Shown here piece after piece: positions 24,174-33,089 of a DNA stretch of 53,049 nt. Position 1 is the first letter of the stretch, and each line of letters starts with the position of its first letter. A program made the translations under genes and the position numbers. The notes beneath the pieces were generated by a model. It ran no database searches. It saw only the letters and a list, made by a program, of their open reading frames with translations, and was not told where the DNA came from. The stretch is from Sphingomonas sp. GTDB lineage: Bacteria > Pseudomonadota > Alphaproteobacteria > Sphingomonadales > Sphingomonadaceae. The DNA lies in contig JAKFUZ010000019.1 in the NCBI GenBank assembly GCA_021732445.1, forward strand, positions 1 to 53,049. The letters are read 5' to 3'.

Positions 24174-24195
24174 TGTGTGTTCAGTCCCTGTCCGT

Positions 24196-25239
24196 TCATG
24201 CCATCAGCCGCGCAAGCGTGCTCGCGGTGAAATCCACCATGGGCACGACGCGCGCATAGTTCAACCGCGTGGGGCCAATCACGCCGACGACGCCCACCAC
24301 CCGCCCGTCATTCCCATGGAAGGGCCGGGCAATCACCGACGAGCCAGACAGCGCAAACAGCTTGTTTTCCGCGCCAATGAAGATGCGGGTGGCATTGCCC
24401 TCGCGCGCGCTGTCAAGCAATTGAGCGATTTCCTGCTTGCCTTCAAGGTCGTCGAGCAAGGTGCGCACCCGCTCCAGATCAGCAACCGCCGCCGCGTCGA
24501 TAAGCCGCGACTGGCCACGCACGATCAGCACCGGGCGGCGGCCGCCATCCTCGCTCCACACCGCCAGACCGCGCTCGATAAGCGCGCGCGCCGCGCTGTC
24601 GAGCGCGGCCCGTTCCGCCGCCATCTCCCGGTCTAGCCGCGCGCGCGCCTCGTTCAGCGTCAGGCCGCACAGCATCGCCGTCATGTAATTGCCCGCCTCG
24701 ACCAACGCAGACGGCGCGACGCCGGCCGGCAAATCAACCACGCGGTTTTCAACCGATCCATCCTCGGCCACCAGCACCGCCAGGGCCTGATGCGCCGACA
24801 GCGGGACAAAGCCGATTTGCCGCAGGACCAGCTCGCGCTTGGGCACGAACACCAGGCCGGCACAGGCCGAAAGCCCCGAAAGCGCGGCCGTGGTGGCCGC
24901 AATCGCCTCTTCCACCGGGCCGGACTGCGCCAGCCGCACCTCGATCGCGGCACGCTCTTCGGCCGAGGGCTCATAGGCCTGCATCATGCCATCGACAAAC
25001 AGGCGCAGCCCCCGCTCGGTCGGCATCCGGCCGGCGCTGGTGTGGGGTGCGGCAAGCAGGCCAAGCTCCTCCAGATCCTGCATGACGTTGCGAATTGAGG
25101 CAGGCGACAGATTTAGCGCCGAAAGTTTGGAAATGGTGCGAGAACCGATCGGCATACCCGATTCGATGTAGCTTTCCACCACCAGCCGGAACACGTCGCG
25201 CGCGCGGTCGGTCAGCTCGGTGATCGGAAGGCCAGTCAT
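24196..25239 (-). CDS. hrcA: Heat-inducible transcription repressor HrcA
   Basis: The 347-residue repressor has the winged-helix start ITELTDRARDVFRLVVESYI, then ESGMPIGSRTISK, ASIRNVMQDLEELGLLAAPH and the following TSAGRMPTERGLRLFVDG. A GAF-like core with RIFIGAENK and the C-terminal GVVGVIGPTRLNYARVVPMV follow. HrcA normally binds CIRCE elements, but no CIRCE repeat is visible upstream of hrcA or dnaK here; its targets (such as groESL) may lie elsewhere. A heat-shock-like promoter pattern lies so close to the ATG that the transcript could be almost leaderless. Confidence 0.95.
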   Translation of the reverse strand: MTGLPITELTDRARDVFRLVVESYIESGMPIGSRTISKLSALNLSPASIRNVMQDLEELGLLAAPHTSAGRMPTERGLRLFVDGMMQAYEPSAEERAAIEVRLAQSGPVEEAIAATTAALSGLSACAGLVFVPKRELVLRQIGFVPLSAHQALAVLVAEDGSVENRVVDLPAGVAPSALVEAGNYMTAMLCGLTLNEARARLDREMAAERAALDSAARALIERGLAVWSEDGGRRPVLIVRGQSRLIDAAAVADLERVRTLLDDLEGKQEIAQLLDSAREGNATRIFIGAENKLFALSGSSVIARPFHGNDGRVVGVVGVIGPTRLNYARVVPMVDFTASTLARLMA

Positions 25240-25248
25240 GCGCCATCA

Positions 25249-25276
25249 CGTAAGGTGCCCGCAGCACTGCGGCAAG
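25249..25276 (-). promoter_or_regulatory. Candidate sigma-32 (RpoH) promoter for hrcA-grpE
   Basis: On the hrcA strand, CTTGCC (25276-25271) is followed after 15 bases by CCTTACG (25255-25249). This is the same spacing and CTTGC...ACCT framework as before dnaK. The -10 element would put the transcription start only a few bases before the hrcA ATG (25239), and no Shine-Dalgarno sequence is seen there. It is weaker than the dnaK match. Confidence 0.3.
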
Positions 25277-25388
25277 GTAGCGCCATGGCTCCCCGCGCAC
25301 TGGCTGCGGCAAAGGCCGATGCCGGGGTGACGACGCCCCGCCAAGCCGCTAAGCCGCGTTGCACCGTTATTCCCAAGGAGTTTTGCTC

Positions 25389-26105
25389 ATGCGCCCATCC
25401 GGCCGCGCCCCAGATCAGATGCGCCGCATCTCCATCGAGCCGCGTTTCACCCGCCATGCCGAAGGATCGGTGCTCATTGGCTTTGGCGACACCAGGGTGC
25501 TGGTCACGGCAAGCGTGGAAGAGCGCGTGCCGCCATTCTTGCGCGGCAAGGGCGAAGGCTGGGTTACGGCCGAATATGGCATGTTGCCGCGCGCGACCCA
25601 TACCCGCAGCGCGCGCGAGGCCGCCAAGGGCAAGCAGTCTGGCCGCACGCAGGAAATACAGCGACTTATCGGCCGCTCCTTGCGCGCGGTAACAGATTTG
25701 AAACTGCTGGGCGAGCGCCAGATTACGCTCGACTGCGACGTGATCCAGGCCGATGGCGGCACCCGCACGGCGGCCATCTCTGGTGCCTGGGTCGCGCTCA
25801 GGCTCGCGGTTGACGGGTTGCTGAAAGCGGGCCGGCTGGAAGCCGATCCCCTGACCCAAAAAGTCGCCGCGATCTCATGCGGCATCTATCGCGGCACCCC
25901 AGTGCTTGATCTGGACTATGACGAGGATTCAACCGCCGACGCCGACGCCAATTTCGTGCTGCTTGAAAACGGCAATATCGCCGAGGCGCAGGCAACCGCA
26001 GAAGGTGCCCCTTATGATGAGGAAGCGCTGCTGCGCCTGCTCCGTCTCGCGCGCATTGGCTGTGCCGATATTTTCGCGGCGCAGGCGGCGGCTGTGGCCG
26101 CATGA
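25389..26105 (+). CDS. rph: Ribonuclease PH
   Basis: The 238-residue phosphorolytic 3'-5' exoribonuclease trims tRNA 3' ends. It starts [20 protein letters not shown] and has [40 protein letters not shown] and [20 protein letters not shown], all diagnostic. The ATG at 25389 is preceded by AAGGAG. It is divergent from hrcA and overlaps rdgB by four bases (ATGA). Confidence 0.97.
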   Translation: MRPSGRAPDQMRRISIEPRFTRHAEGSVLIGFGDTRVLVTASVEERVPPFLRGKGEGWVTAEYGMLPRATHTRSAREAAKGKQSGRTQEIQRLIGRSLRAVTDLKLLGERQITLDCDVIQADGGTRTAAISGAWVALRLAVDGLLKAGRLEADPLTQKVAAISCGIYRGTPVLDLDYDEDSTADADANFVLLENGNIAEAQATAEGAPYDEEALLRLLRLARIGCADIFAAQAAAVAA

Positions 26106-26734
26106 GCCAGCCCGCGCCACAAGCGATCCGCAAGCTGACCGGCGACACGCTGGTACTGGCAACGCACAATGCCGGCAAACTGCGGGAAATTCGCGCCCTG
26201 CTCAGCGGCCACGGCATCAAGGCCGTCTCCGCCGCCGAGCTTGACCTGCCCGAACCGGAGGAGACCGGCACGACCTTCATGGCCAATGCCGAGCTGAAGG
26301 CGCTGGCGGCCGCCGACCTTTCGGGCCTGCCAGCGCTTGCCGATGACAGCGGATTGTGTGTCGACGCGCTGAACGGCGACCCCGGCGTGTACACCGCCAA
26401 CTGGGCCGAGACGGCCGATGGCTCGCGCGACTGGATGCTGGCGATGGGCCGGGTGCAGGAAAAGCTCGAAGCGCTTGGGCCAGATGTCAGCCGCGCGGCG
26501 CATTTCGTCGCCACCCTGGCACTCGCCTGGCCTGACGGGCATGTCGAATGGTTCGAGGGGCGGGTGGATGGCGGGCTGGTGTGGCCGCCGCGCGGGGATG
26601 CGGGCTTTGGCTATGACCCGATGTTCGTGCCGCATGGCGACACACGCACCTTTGCTGAAATGCCGTTTGACGAAAAACAGGCAAACAATCACCGCGCCCG
26701 GGCGTTTGAGAAATTTGTCGCGGCGGTATTTTAG
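26102..26734 (+). CDS. rdgB: Non-canonical purine NTP pyrophosphatase (XTP/dITP diphosphatase)
   Basis: The 210-residue HAM1/RdgB enzyme hydrolyses dITP, XTP and ITP to keep them out of DNA and RNA. The signature [18 protein letters not shown] is near the N-terminus, followed by [12 protein letters not shown] and [20 protein letters not shown], and [20 protein letters not shown] near the end. It is translationally coupled to rph (four-base overlap) and followed by hemW about 110 bp on, the usual alphaproteobacterial order. Confidence 0.96.
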   Translation: MSQPAPQAIRKLTGDTLVLATHNAGKLREIRALLSGHGIKAVSAAELDLPEPEETGTTFMANAELKALAAADLSGLPALADDSGLCVDALNGDPGVYTANWAETADGSRDWMLAMGRVQEKLEALGPDVSRAAHFVATLALAWPDGHVEWFEGRVDGGLVWPPRGDAGFGYDPMFVPHGDTRTFAEMPFDEKQANNHRARAFEKFVAAVF

Positions 26735-26772
26735 GGGTGTGCGCTTGCCTTCGCGCGCCGGCCATCGCCACA

Positions 26773-26817
26773 GCGCCTTCCCGCGCGGCGCCCTCCCCCA
26801 CGGCGCCTTCCCGCGCG
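26773..26817. repeat. Two 15-bp GC-rich direct repeats
   Basis: GCGCCTTCCCGCGCG occurs at 26773-26787 and 26803-26817, between rdgB and hemW. The unit probably arose by slippage in GC-rich DNA. No function is suggested. Confidence 0.6.
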
Positions 26818-26846
26818 CTGACGGCGGCGCGGCATAGCCTCGCTGC

Positions 26847-27998
26847 ATGACCGCCAGTTCACCGCTCGCGCTATACGTCCACTGGCCGTTCTGCGTCTCC
26901 AAATGCCCCTATTGCGATTTCAACAGCCATGTCCGCGCCACCATCGACCAGGGGGCATGGCGCGCCGCGCTGCTCACCGACTTGGCCTATGAAGCCAGGA
27001 TGCTGCCGGGGCGGCGGCTCGGGTCAATCTTTTTCGGTGGCGGCACCCCTTCGCTGATGCCGCCGGCCACGGTCGCTGCCGTCATCGAGGCGGCGGAGCG
27101 GGCCTGGGGCTTTGCCGACGATGTCGAAATTACGCTGGAGGCAAACCCGTCGTCCGTCGAGGCGGCGCGCTTTGCCGATCTGGCGGCGGCAGGCGTCAAC
27201 CGCGTGTCGCTGGGGCTACAGGCGCTTGATGAGGCGGCGCTCGCCTGGCTTGGCCGCGCGCATGATGTGGCCGAAGGGCTAAACGCGCTCGCCGTGGCGC
27301 AGCGCGCCTTCCGCCGCGTTGGTTTTGACCTTATTTATGCGCGACCCGGCCAATCGCTTGACGGCTGGCTGGCGGAGCTGCGCCGCGCGCTGGCATTTGG
27401 CACGGAGCATGTGTCGCTCTATCAACTCACGATCGAACCCGGCACGCGCTTCGCCACCGAGGCCGCAGCCGGGCGCCTGACGCTGCCCTGTGTCGACGAA
27501 GCAGCAAACTTGTTTGAGGCAACGCGCGCCGTCGCCGCCGATGCCGGGCTGCCCGCCTATGAAGTGTCGAACCATGCCCGCCCCGGCGCGGAAAGCCGCC
27601 ACAATCTCACCTATTGGCGTTATGGCGACTATGCCGGCATCGGCCCCGGTGCGCATGGCCGGCGGGGCGGCCTCGCAACGGTGCGGCACAAAAAGCCCGA
27701 AAACTGGATGTCTGCCATTGCCCGGAACGCAAATGGCCTCGAGTCGGAAACGCCGCTCAGCCCTGCCGACCGCCAAACGGAGGCGATGCTGATGGGCCTG
27801 CGCCTTGGCGAGGGCGTTGATCTTGCGCGCATCGCCAGCTTTGGAACCGGCACACCCGGCGACTTTCTCGATCAGGCCGCGCTGGCAGCGCTTGAGCGCG
27901 AGGGGCTGGTTATGCGCGCCGGCGACCGGCTGCGGGCGACCGAGGCCGGGATGCTGGTGCTAAACGCCATCCTGGCCGCCCTGCTGGCAGACCGCTGA
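26847..27998 (+). CDS. hemW: Radical SAM heme chaperone HemW
   Basis: The 383-residue protein is of the HemN-like family. It starts with YVHWPFCVSKCPYCDFNSHV, giving the Cys16-x3-Cys20-x2-Cys23 radical-SAM cluster motif, then IFFGGGTPSLMPP, ITLEANPSSVE, RVSLGLQALDEAALAWLGR and NLTYWRYGDYAGIGPGAHG. HemW binds heme and inserts it into respiratory proteins; it is not the coproporphyrinogen oxidase HemN despite similarity. The context after rph-rdgB is typical of HemW. Confidence 0.93.
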   Translation: MTASSPLALYVHWPFCVSKCPYCDFNSHVRATIDQGAWRAALLTDLAYEARMLPGRRLGSIFFGGGTPSLMPPATVAAVIEAAERAWGFADDVEITLEANPSSVEAARFADLAAAGVNRVSLGLQALDEAALAWLGRAHDVAEGLNALAVAQRAFRRVGFDLIYARPGQSLDGWLAELRRALAFGTEHVSLYQLTIEPGTRFATEAAAGRLTLPCVDEAANLFEATRAVAADAGLPAYEVSNHARPGAESRHNLTYWRYGDYAGIGPGAHGRRGGLATVRHKKPENWMSAIARNANGLESETPLSPADRQTEAMLMGLRLGEGVDLARIASFGTGTPGDFLDQAALAALEREGLVMRAGDRLRATEAGMLVLNAILAALLADR

Positions 27999-28052
27999 CG
28001 ACCAGCTTGGGCGCACCGGCCGCCATTTTGCGCAACCGCCGCCGCCCGGTGC

Positions 28053-29246
28053 CTATCGCCCGAACCCGGCCGGGGCCGGTGACACGACGGTGGTTGCGCC
28101 ATTGCTGATCTGCTGCACCTCAAGCGCGCGCTCGGCCACGCCGTCCGCGCTGAACCGGAAAGCCCCGTCAAGCCCGGCAAACCCGCCCTTGTCGCTCAAC
28201 CGGGCGACAGGAAATGGCGCGCCAATCGGCCAGTCGCGCATGATCCGCACGGTTAGCAGCACCGAATCATAGCCAAGGCTCGCCAGCCGATAGGGCGCCA
28301 CGCCGAACCGCGCCCGATATCTCGCGGCAAACTGAAGGTAGAGCGTGTCGGCAACACTGGCAAACAGCGCGCCGTTGAGCGCGGGCGAGGCAAGCGCGGT
28401 GCGCTCGGTGTTCCACAATTCCGTGCCCAGAATCTGCGTGTTGCCACCGCCACGCCGCAGGAGCGGCGCCGCCGTCGCCGCCGTGCCGCCCGAATCGGCG
28501 AGCAGCACCGCATCATAAGGCGCGTTGCGCGCGAGCCGCGCCGCCGCCGCGGCAAGCGAGCCGGCCGCGCGGTCATAAGTCTGGAGCGAGACGACCCGCC
28601 CGCCCGCGCTCTCCACCGCGCGCAGCAACGCGGTCGATGCCCGGTCGCCATAAAGGCCATTTGGCACCAGCCCGGCAAACGCCGTCATCCCGCGCCCGCG
28701 CGCATAGCCCACGACACGCTCGATCGACTGTTGCGGGGTATAGCCAAGCAGAAACGTCCCCTGCCCCGCCACGCCGACATCGTTGGAAAAGCTGATGAGC
28801 GGCACGCCCGCGCGCCGCGCGATCGGCGCCACCACGCGCACATCGTCAGCCAGCAGCGGCCCCAGGATGAGCCGGTTGCCGTCCGCCAGTGCGCGCTGCA
28901 CGGCCGCTGCGGCTCCAGTGCCGGTATCATAGGTTGTGATCCGAACCTGATCGGTCCGCGTGTCGAGCACGGCGAGCTGCGTTGCATTGGCTAGGCTTTG
29001 CCCAACGCCGGCATTGGCGCCCGACAGCGGCACCAGCAGTGCGACGCGCTGGCGCGCAACATCTTGCGGAATCCCCGCTTCAACGCGGGGCGCTGCCTGC
29101 ACTGGCGGCGGCGCGGGTCGATCAACCGGCCCCACCGGCGCGCGCGGCACGATGGTCTGGCAACCGGCCAGCAGCACGGCGCCCGCCAGCACCCCAAGCC
29201 TGGCGAGCACGCCACGCCGTTGCCCAATGCCCCTATGCTCTGCCAT
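28053..29246 (-). CDS. Penicillin-binding protein activator (LpoA-like lipoprotein)
   Basis: The 397-residue protein starts at ATG 29246 with a lipobox (LLAGCQ, Cys29), so it is anchored to the outer membrane on the periplasmic side. It then has a Pro-rich stretch and a type I periplasmic-binding-protein fold: VALLVPLSGANAGVGQSLAN, then TQLAVLDTRTDQVRITTYDT, GTGAAAAVQRAL and GPLLADDVRVVAPIARRAGV. This is the LpoA-C / peripla-BP-6 architecture of activators of peptidoglycan synthases. It is divergent from rsmI with a 12-bp gap between the two start codons, so their promoters must overlap. Confidence 0.85.
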   Translation of the reverse strand: MAEHRGIGQRRGVLARLGVLAGAVLLAGCQTIVPRAPVGPVDRPAPPPVQAAPRVEAGIPQDVARQRVALLVPLSGANAGVGQSLANATQLAVLDTRTDQVRITTYDTGTGAAAAVQRALADGNRLILGPLLADDVRVVAPIARRAGVPLISFSNDVGVAGQGTFLLGYTPQQSIERVVGYARGRGMTAFAGLVPNGLYGDRASTALLRAVESAGGRVVSLQTYDRAAGSLAAAAARLARNAPYDAVLLADSGGTAATAAPLLRRGGGNTQILGTELWNTERTALASPALNGALFASVADTLYLQFAARYRARFGVAPYRLASLGYDSVLLTVRIMRDWPIGAPFPVARLSDKGGFAGLDGAFRFSADGVAERALEVQQISNGATTVVSPAPAGFGR

Positions 29247-29258
29247 GTACCGTCCCCT

Positions 29259-30092
29259 ATGAACGCCGAACTCTTGCCCGGTCTGTATATCGTCGCGACG
29301 CCAATCGGCAATCTCGGTGATTTGTCGCCGCGCGCCGCCGACATCTTGTCCCGCGTTGCCGTAATCGCGGTTGAAGACAGCCGCGTGACGGCGCGCCTGC
29401 TCCGCCATATCGGCGCAAAGCAGCCCATGATCCCCTATCATGACCATAATGCCGAGGGGATGCGACCCGGCCTCATCGCGCGCATGGCAACCCAGGCGGT
29501 GGCCCTGGTGTCGGATGCGGGCACGCCGCTCATTTCCGATCCTGGTTACAAATTGGTGCGCGAGGCTCGGGCGGCGGGCCGTCTGATCGTCACCATTCCC
29601 GGGCCATGCGCGGCGGTTTCGGCGCTGACGCTGGCTGGCCTGCCGACAGACCGGTTCTTGTTCCTTGGGTTTCTGCCACCAAAAGCGGCCGCACGCGCTG
29701 CTGCCATCGCCGAAATTGCCGCGGTGCGCGCAACGCTCGTGCTGTACGAATCGGGGCCAAGGCTCGCGGCAACGCTGGCGGCCCTGGCCCAGGGACTTGG
29801 CGACCGGGAAGCCGCGGTGACGCGGGAAATCACCAAGCTTTATGAAGAAGCGGTAACAGGAACGCTGTCGCTGCTCGCCGCCCGCTATGCCGACGCGGCG
29901 CCAAAGGGCGAAATCGTGGTCGTCATAGCGCCACCGGGTGATCCCGCCCCGGCGAGCGACGGCGACGCCGATGCAGCGCTTGCCGAGGCACTCACCCGGC
30001 TGCCCCTGGGGCAGGCCGCGAGCGAAGTTGCCAGGCGCCTGGGGCTTGATCGACGCTCGCTATATGCCCGCGCGCTGGCGATGAAGCCATGA
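29259..30092 (+). CDS. rsmI: 16S rRNA (cytidine(1402)-2'-O)-methyltransferase RsmI
   Basis: The 277-residue SAM-dependent tetrapyrrole-methylase-fold enzyme methylates C1402 of 16S rRNA. It reads LLPGLYIVATPIGNLGDLSP, then IAVEDSRVTARLLRHI, YHDHNAEG, VSDAGTPLISDPGYKLVREA and TIPGPCAAVSALTLAGLPTD. The start ATG at 29259 is chosen because similarity begins there. It overlaps the next gene (yraN) by four bases and diverges from the LpoA-like gene. Confidence 0.95.
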   Translation: MNAELLPGLYIVATPIGNLGDLSPRAADILSRVAVIAVEDSRVTARLLRHIGAKQPMIPYHDHNAEGMRPGLIARMATQAVALVSDAGTPLISDPGYKLVREARAAGRLIVTIPGPCAAVSALTLAGLPTDRFLFLGFLPPKAAARAAAIAEIAAVRATLVLYESGPRLAATLAALAQGLGDREAAVTREITKLYEEAVTGTLSLLAARYADAAPKGEIVVVIAPPGDPAPASDGDADAALAEALTRLPLGQAASEVARRLGLDRRSLYARALAMKP

Positions 30093-30445
30093 CGGCGGCC
30101 CGGCAGGCCGCCGAGGCGCGCGGGCGGCGCGGCGAGCGGCTGGCGGCCTGGTATCTGCGACTGAAGGGCTGGCGCGTGCTCGCGACGCGGGTACGCACCA
30201 AGGCCGGCGAGGTCGACCTTGTCGCCCGGCGCGGCACCCTCGTCGCGTTTGTCGAGGTGAAAATGCGCTACCGTGCCGCCGAACTCGATTTCGCCATTGA
30301 CGAGCGCCGCCTTGCCCGTGTCGCCGCCGCTGCTGAACTCCTCGCGCCTGAATATGCAGCGCCAGGCGACGACATCCGTATCGACGTCATCCTGCTCGCC
30401 CCCGGCACCCGGCCGCGCCACATCGAGAATGCGTGGTTCGGCTAG
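30089..30445 (+). CDS. YraN family protein (UPF0102)
   Basis: The 118-residue protein is a member of UPF0102, an endonuclease-like fold of uncertain function. The family features are ARGRRGERLAAWYLRLKGWR, RVRTKAGEVDLVARRGTLVA, FVEVKMR and DIRIDVILLAP, which resemble restriction-endonuclease/Holliday-junction-resolvase motifs (Glu-Val-Asp...Glu-x-Lys). It follows rsmI with a 4-bp overlap, the conserved arrangement in many bacteria. No role is established. Confidence 0.9.
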   Translation: MTAARQAAEARGRRGERLAAWYLRLKGWRVLATRVRTKAGEVDLVARRGTLVAFVEVKMRYRAAELDFAIDERRLARVAAAAELLAPEYAAPGDDIRIDVILLAPGTRPRHIENAWFG

Positions 30446-30504
30446 CCCTTGGCCGCCGGCATGCCTAGATATCGCCCAACGCCAATCGCAAAGGGTCTGC
30501 CTGC

Positions 30505-31452
30505 ATGTCGCTTACCGTCGCTGTCCAGATGGACCCGCTCGACTCGATCAATATCTCGGGCGATTCGACCTTTGCGCTGATGCTGGCGGCGCAGGCGCGC
30601 GGGCACCGGCTGTTCCATTACGGCGCCGATGACCTGAACTATGCCCATGGCCGGGTGTGGGCACGGGCGCACCCGGCGACGGTGCAGCGCGTCGACGGCG
30701 CCCATTTCCGGCTTGGCGACGCGGTCAGCCTTGATCTGGGCAACGAGGCCGATGTCGTGTTGATGCGGCAGGACCCGCCCTTTGACCTTGGCTACATCAC
30801 CGCCACGCATTTGCTGGAGCGGATCGCGCACCAGACGCTCGTCGTCAACGATCCGGCGTCCGTGCGCAATGCGCCCGAAAAGATATTCGTGCTCGATTAT
30901 GCGCGGTTCATGCCGCCGACGCTCGTCACGCGCTCGCTGGACGAAGCCCGCGCCTTCCTTAAAACCCATGGCAGCATCGTCATCAAGCCACTGCACGGCA
31001 ATGGCGGCAAGGCGATCTTTCTGGTCGGGCCAGACGGCGCGAACCTGTCTGCGCTGATGGAGGTGTTCAACACCGCCTGGCGCGAGCCGCACATGGTGCA
31101 GGCCTTCCTCCCCGATGTGGCCAAAGGCGACAAGCGCATCGTGCTGGTCGATGGCGACGTGGCTGGCGCCATCAACCGGCTTCCCGGCGCGGGCGAAATC
31201 CGCAGCAATCTGGCGGTCGGCGGATCGGCCGAGAGAACCGAGCTGACCCCTGAGGAGCGCGAGATTTGCGCGGTTCTGGGGCCGGAGCTGAAAGCGCGCG
31301 GGCTGATCTTCGTTGGCATTGACGTGATCGGCGGCAAATGGCTCACCGAAATCAACGTAACATCGCCGACGGGCATCGTCGCGATCGAGCGGTTTGACGG
31401 GGTCGATGTGGCGGCGATGATCTGGGATGCTATTGAGCGGAAGCTTCGCTGA
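30505..31452 (+). CDS. gshB: Glutathione synthase
   Basis: The 315-residue ATP-grasp enzyme joins gamma-glutamylcysteine and glycine to make glutathione. Landmarks are VAVQMDPLDSINISGDSTFA, VLMRQDPPFDLGYI, the ATP-grasp IVIKPLHGNGGKAIF, and the C-terminal EINVTSPTGIVAIERFDGVD. Its product is the cofactor for the glutathione transferases at 2279 and 3194. The 3' end overlaps the convergent VOC gene by 23 bp. Confidence 0.97.
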   Translation: MSLTVAVQMDPLDSINISGDSTFALMLAAQARGHRLFHYGADDLNYAHGRVWARAHPATVQRVDGAHFRLGDAVSLDLGNEADVVLMRQDPPFDLGYITATHLLERIAHQTLVVNDPASVRNAPEKIFVLDYARFMPPTLVTRSLDEARAFLKTHGSIVIKPLHGNGGKAIFLVGPDGANLSALMEVFNTAWREPHMVQAFLPDVAKGDKRIVLVDGDVAGAINRLPGAGEIRSNLAVGGSAERTELTPEEREICAVLGPELKARGLIFVGIDVIGGKWLTEINVTSPTGIVAIERFDGVDVAAMIWDAIERKLR

Positions 31453-31864
31453 CGTCCAACGGCTCGCCGCGATAGGTGCCGACCGACCAGATATGCCCTT
31501 CCGGATCGCGGCACGTGAATTCACGCGAGCCATAGGGCGTGTCATACGGATCGGTTAGGATCACAGCGCCGGCGGCGCGCGCCTTGTCACACAGCGCATC
31601 GACGCCGTTATCAATGACGATGCACACGCCCTGTCCGGTGCCATTCAGCGCGAGCGGGCTGTGCATTCCATAACGATCATCGGCATGATCCGGGCCAAGG
31701 AACAACAGCGTCGTTCCCAATCTCATCTGGGCGTGCACGATGTGGCCATCTTCCTCAGCCACGAAATGTCGGGCAAATCCCAAAGCCTGTTCGAGCCACG
31801 CGATGGCCGCCGCAGGATGCCGGTAGCGCAGGTTGGGGAACAGGCTTTGGACCGTCTGACGCAC
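31430..31864 (-). CDS. VOC (glyoxalase/bleomycin resistance) family protein
   Basis: The 144-residue single-VOC-domain protein starts MRQTVQSLFPNLRYRHPAAA and has ALGFARHFVAEEDGHIVHAQ, then RLGTTLLFLGPDH and REFTCRDPEGHIWSVGTYRG near the C-terminus. Several His/Glu residues (FTCRDPEGHIW) could bind metal, as in glyoxalase and extradiol dioxygenase relatives, but no substrate is indicated. It overlaps gshB convergently and lies 9 bp downstream of xerC on the same strand. Confidence 0.85.
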   Translation of the reverse strand: MRQTVQSLFPNLRYRHPAAAIAWLEQALGFARHFVAEEDGHIVHAQMRLGTTLLFLGPDHADDRYGMHSPLALNGTGQGVCIVIDNGVDALCDKARAAGAVILTDPYDTPYGSREFTCRDPEGHIWSVGTYRGEPLDVSEASAQ

Positions 31865-31873
31865 GGCAATTCC

Positions 31874-32758
31874 TCAAGCTCTCGGATGCGCGTTCCGATA
31901 TACATCCAGCAAATGCGCTGCGTCCACTTGCGTGTAAATCTGCGTGGAGCTGAGGCTCGCATGCCCGAGCAGCTCCTGAAGCGAGCGTAAATCGGCGCCA
32001 CGCCCGAGCAAATGCGTGGCAAAGGAGTGGCGCAGCGCGTGGGGCGTCGTGCGCTCGCCGAGGCCGAGCCGCGCGCGCGCCGCGCGGACCGAGCGGCGGA
32101 TGATGGCCGGCGACAGCGGCCCGCCCTTCGCGCCGCGAAACAGCGGCGCACCGCGCGCAACCGGCCACGGGCAGGCGCCGGCATAGGCTTCCACTGCCGC
32201 GCGCACTTGCGGCAGCAGCGGCACCTGCCGCGTCTTGGCGCGCTTGCCGGTCACCCGAAGCACCTCGCCCAGCGGCAGCACGTCGCCTGTCAACCCCATG
32301 GCCTCGCCGATGCGCAGGCCCGCGCCATAGAGCAGCATCAGCACCGCCCAGTCGCGCGCGGCGATCCACGGCTCAGCCGCGTTTTCCGCCACATCCTCGG
32401 CGAGCGCGACCGCCTCATCGGGCGAAATCGGGCGCGGCACGCCCTTTTTCGCGCGTGGACCCTTGATGGGCGGCGCGGCGCCAGCATGGCCGCTGGCAAA
32501 GTCCAGAAACCCGCGCACCGCCGACAGCTCGCGCGCGGCAGAGGCGTTGCCGAGCCCTTCAGCGCGGCGCATCGCCAGAAACGCGCGCAAATCGGCCGTG
32601 GAAACCGTGGCCAGCGCCGCCGCGTCCACCGCCTCGCCCCAATGCCCCGACAAAAAGCCAAGCAGCCGCTCAGCCGTTGCCTGATAGGCGCGCACCGTAT
32701 GGGCCGAGCGCCTGCGGTCGCGGCGGAGGTGATCGGCAAAGGCTGCGGCAAGGCTCAC
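31874..32758 (-). CDS. xerC: Tyrosine recombinase XerC
   Basis: The 294-residue recombinase has the N-terminal SAM-like core-binding domain (FADHLRRDRRRSAHTVRAYQ) and the catalytic residues: Arg in LMLLYGAGLRIGEAMGL, His-x2-Arg in TPHALRHSFATHLLGRGADL, and His and the nucleophilic Tyr in LLGHASLSSTQIYTQVD. XerC with XerD resolves chromosome dimers at dif. The length fits XerC, and the context (core genes) supports it over a phage integrase. Confidence 0.93.
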   Translation of the reverse strand: MSLAAAFADHLRRDRRRSAHTVRAYQATAERLLGFLSGHWGEAVDAAALATVSTADLRAFLAMRRAEGLGNASAARELSAVRGFLDFASGHAGAAPPIKGPRAKKGVPRPISPDEAVALAEDVAENAAEPWIAARDWAVLMLLYGAGLRIGEAMGLTGDVLPLGEVLRVTGKRAKTRQVPLLPQVRAAVEAYAGACPWPVARGAPLFRGAKGGPLSPAIIRRSVRAARARLGLGERTTPHALRHSFATHLLGRGADLRSLQELLGHASLSSTQIYTQVDAAHLLDVYRNAHPRA

Positions 32759-32848
32759 AGCGCCCCGTCTAGCTGTCCGCGCGCGCTTTGGGGAGGGAAT
32801 AGTGCTGCGCGGCCACGCGGACAGCGAGACGGGGCTGTACGGGGCAAA

Positions 32849-33043
32849 TCAAGGTTTCGAGCGCCCAAAGAACGCCATTACCTCAAACAGCAAGCCGAGC
32901 AGGACACCGACGGTAACCGCCCGAGTAACAAGCCACCAATCGCCAAGCACGATGGCCGATATGGCGCCAACCACGAGCCCGGCGGTTGCGCCGCCGCCAG
33001 TAGCGGTTGGGCGATCCGGCCTTCCTGCGAAGAAAAAAGCCAC
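32849..33043 (-). CDS. Small hydrophobic protein (two membrane segments)
   Basis: The 64-residue frame begins with GTG (an ATT eight codons earlier is also possible) and contains two hydrophobic stretches: TAGLVVGAISAIVLGDWWLV and TVGVLLGLLFEVMAFF, followed by GRSKP. It sits between xerC and fsa, all leftward. Codon periodicity and a membrane-like composition suggest it is real. I know no family. Confidence 0.45.
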   Translation of the reverse strand: MAFFFAGRPDRPTATGGGATAGLVVGAISAIVLGDWWLVTRAVTVGVLLGLLFEVMAFFGRSKP

Positions 33044-33089
33044 TGTCGCCGCGACGCCTAAAATCCATCACACGGCGCGCACCCCGCCC

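Noticed and set aside
30442..31545. Open frame of 367 codons on the - strand over gshB
   Set aside because: Antisense to the conserved glutathione synthase; no domains.
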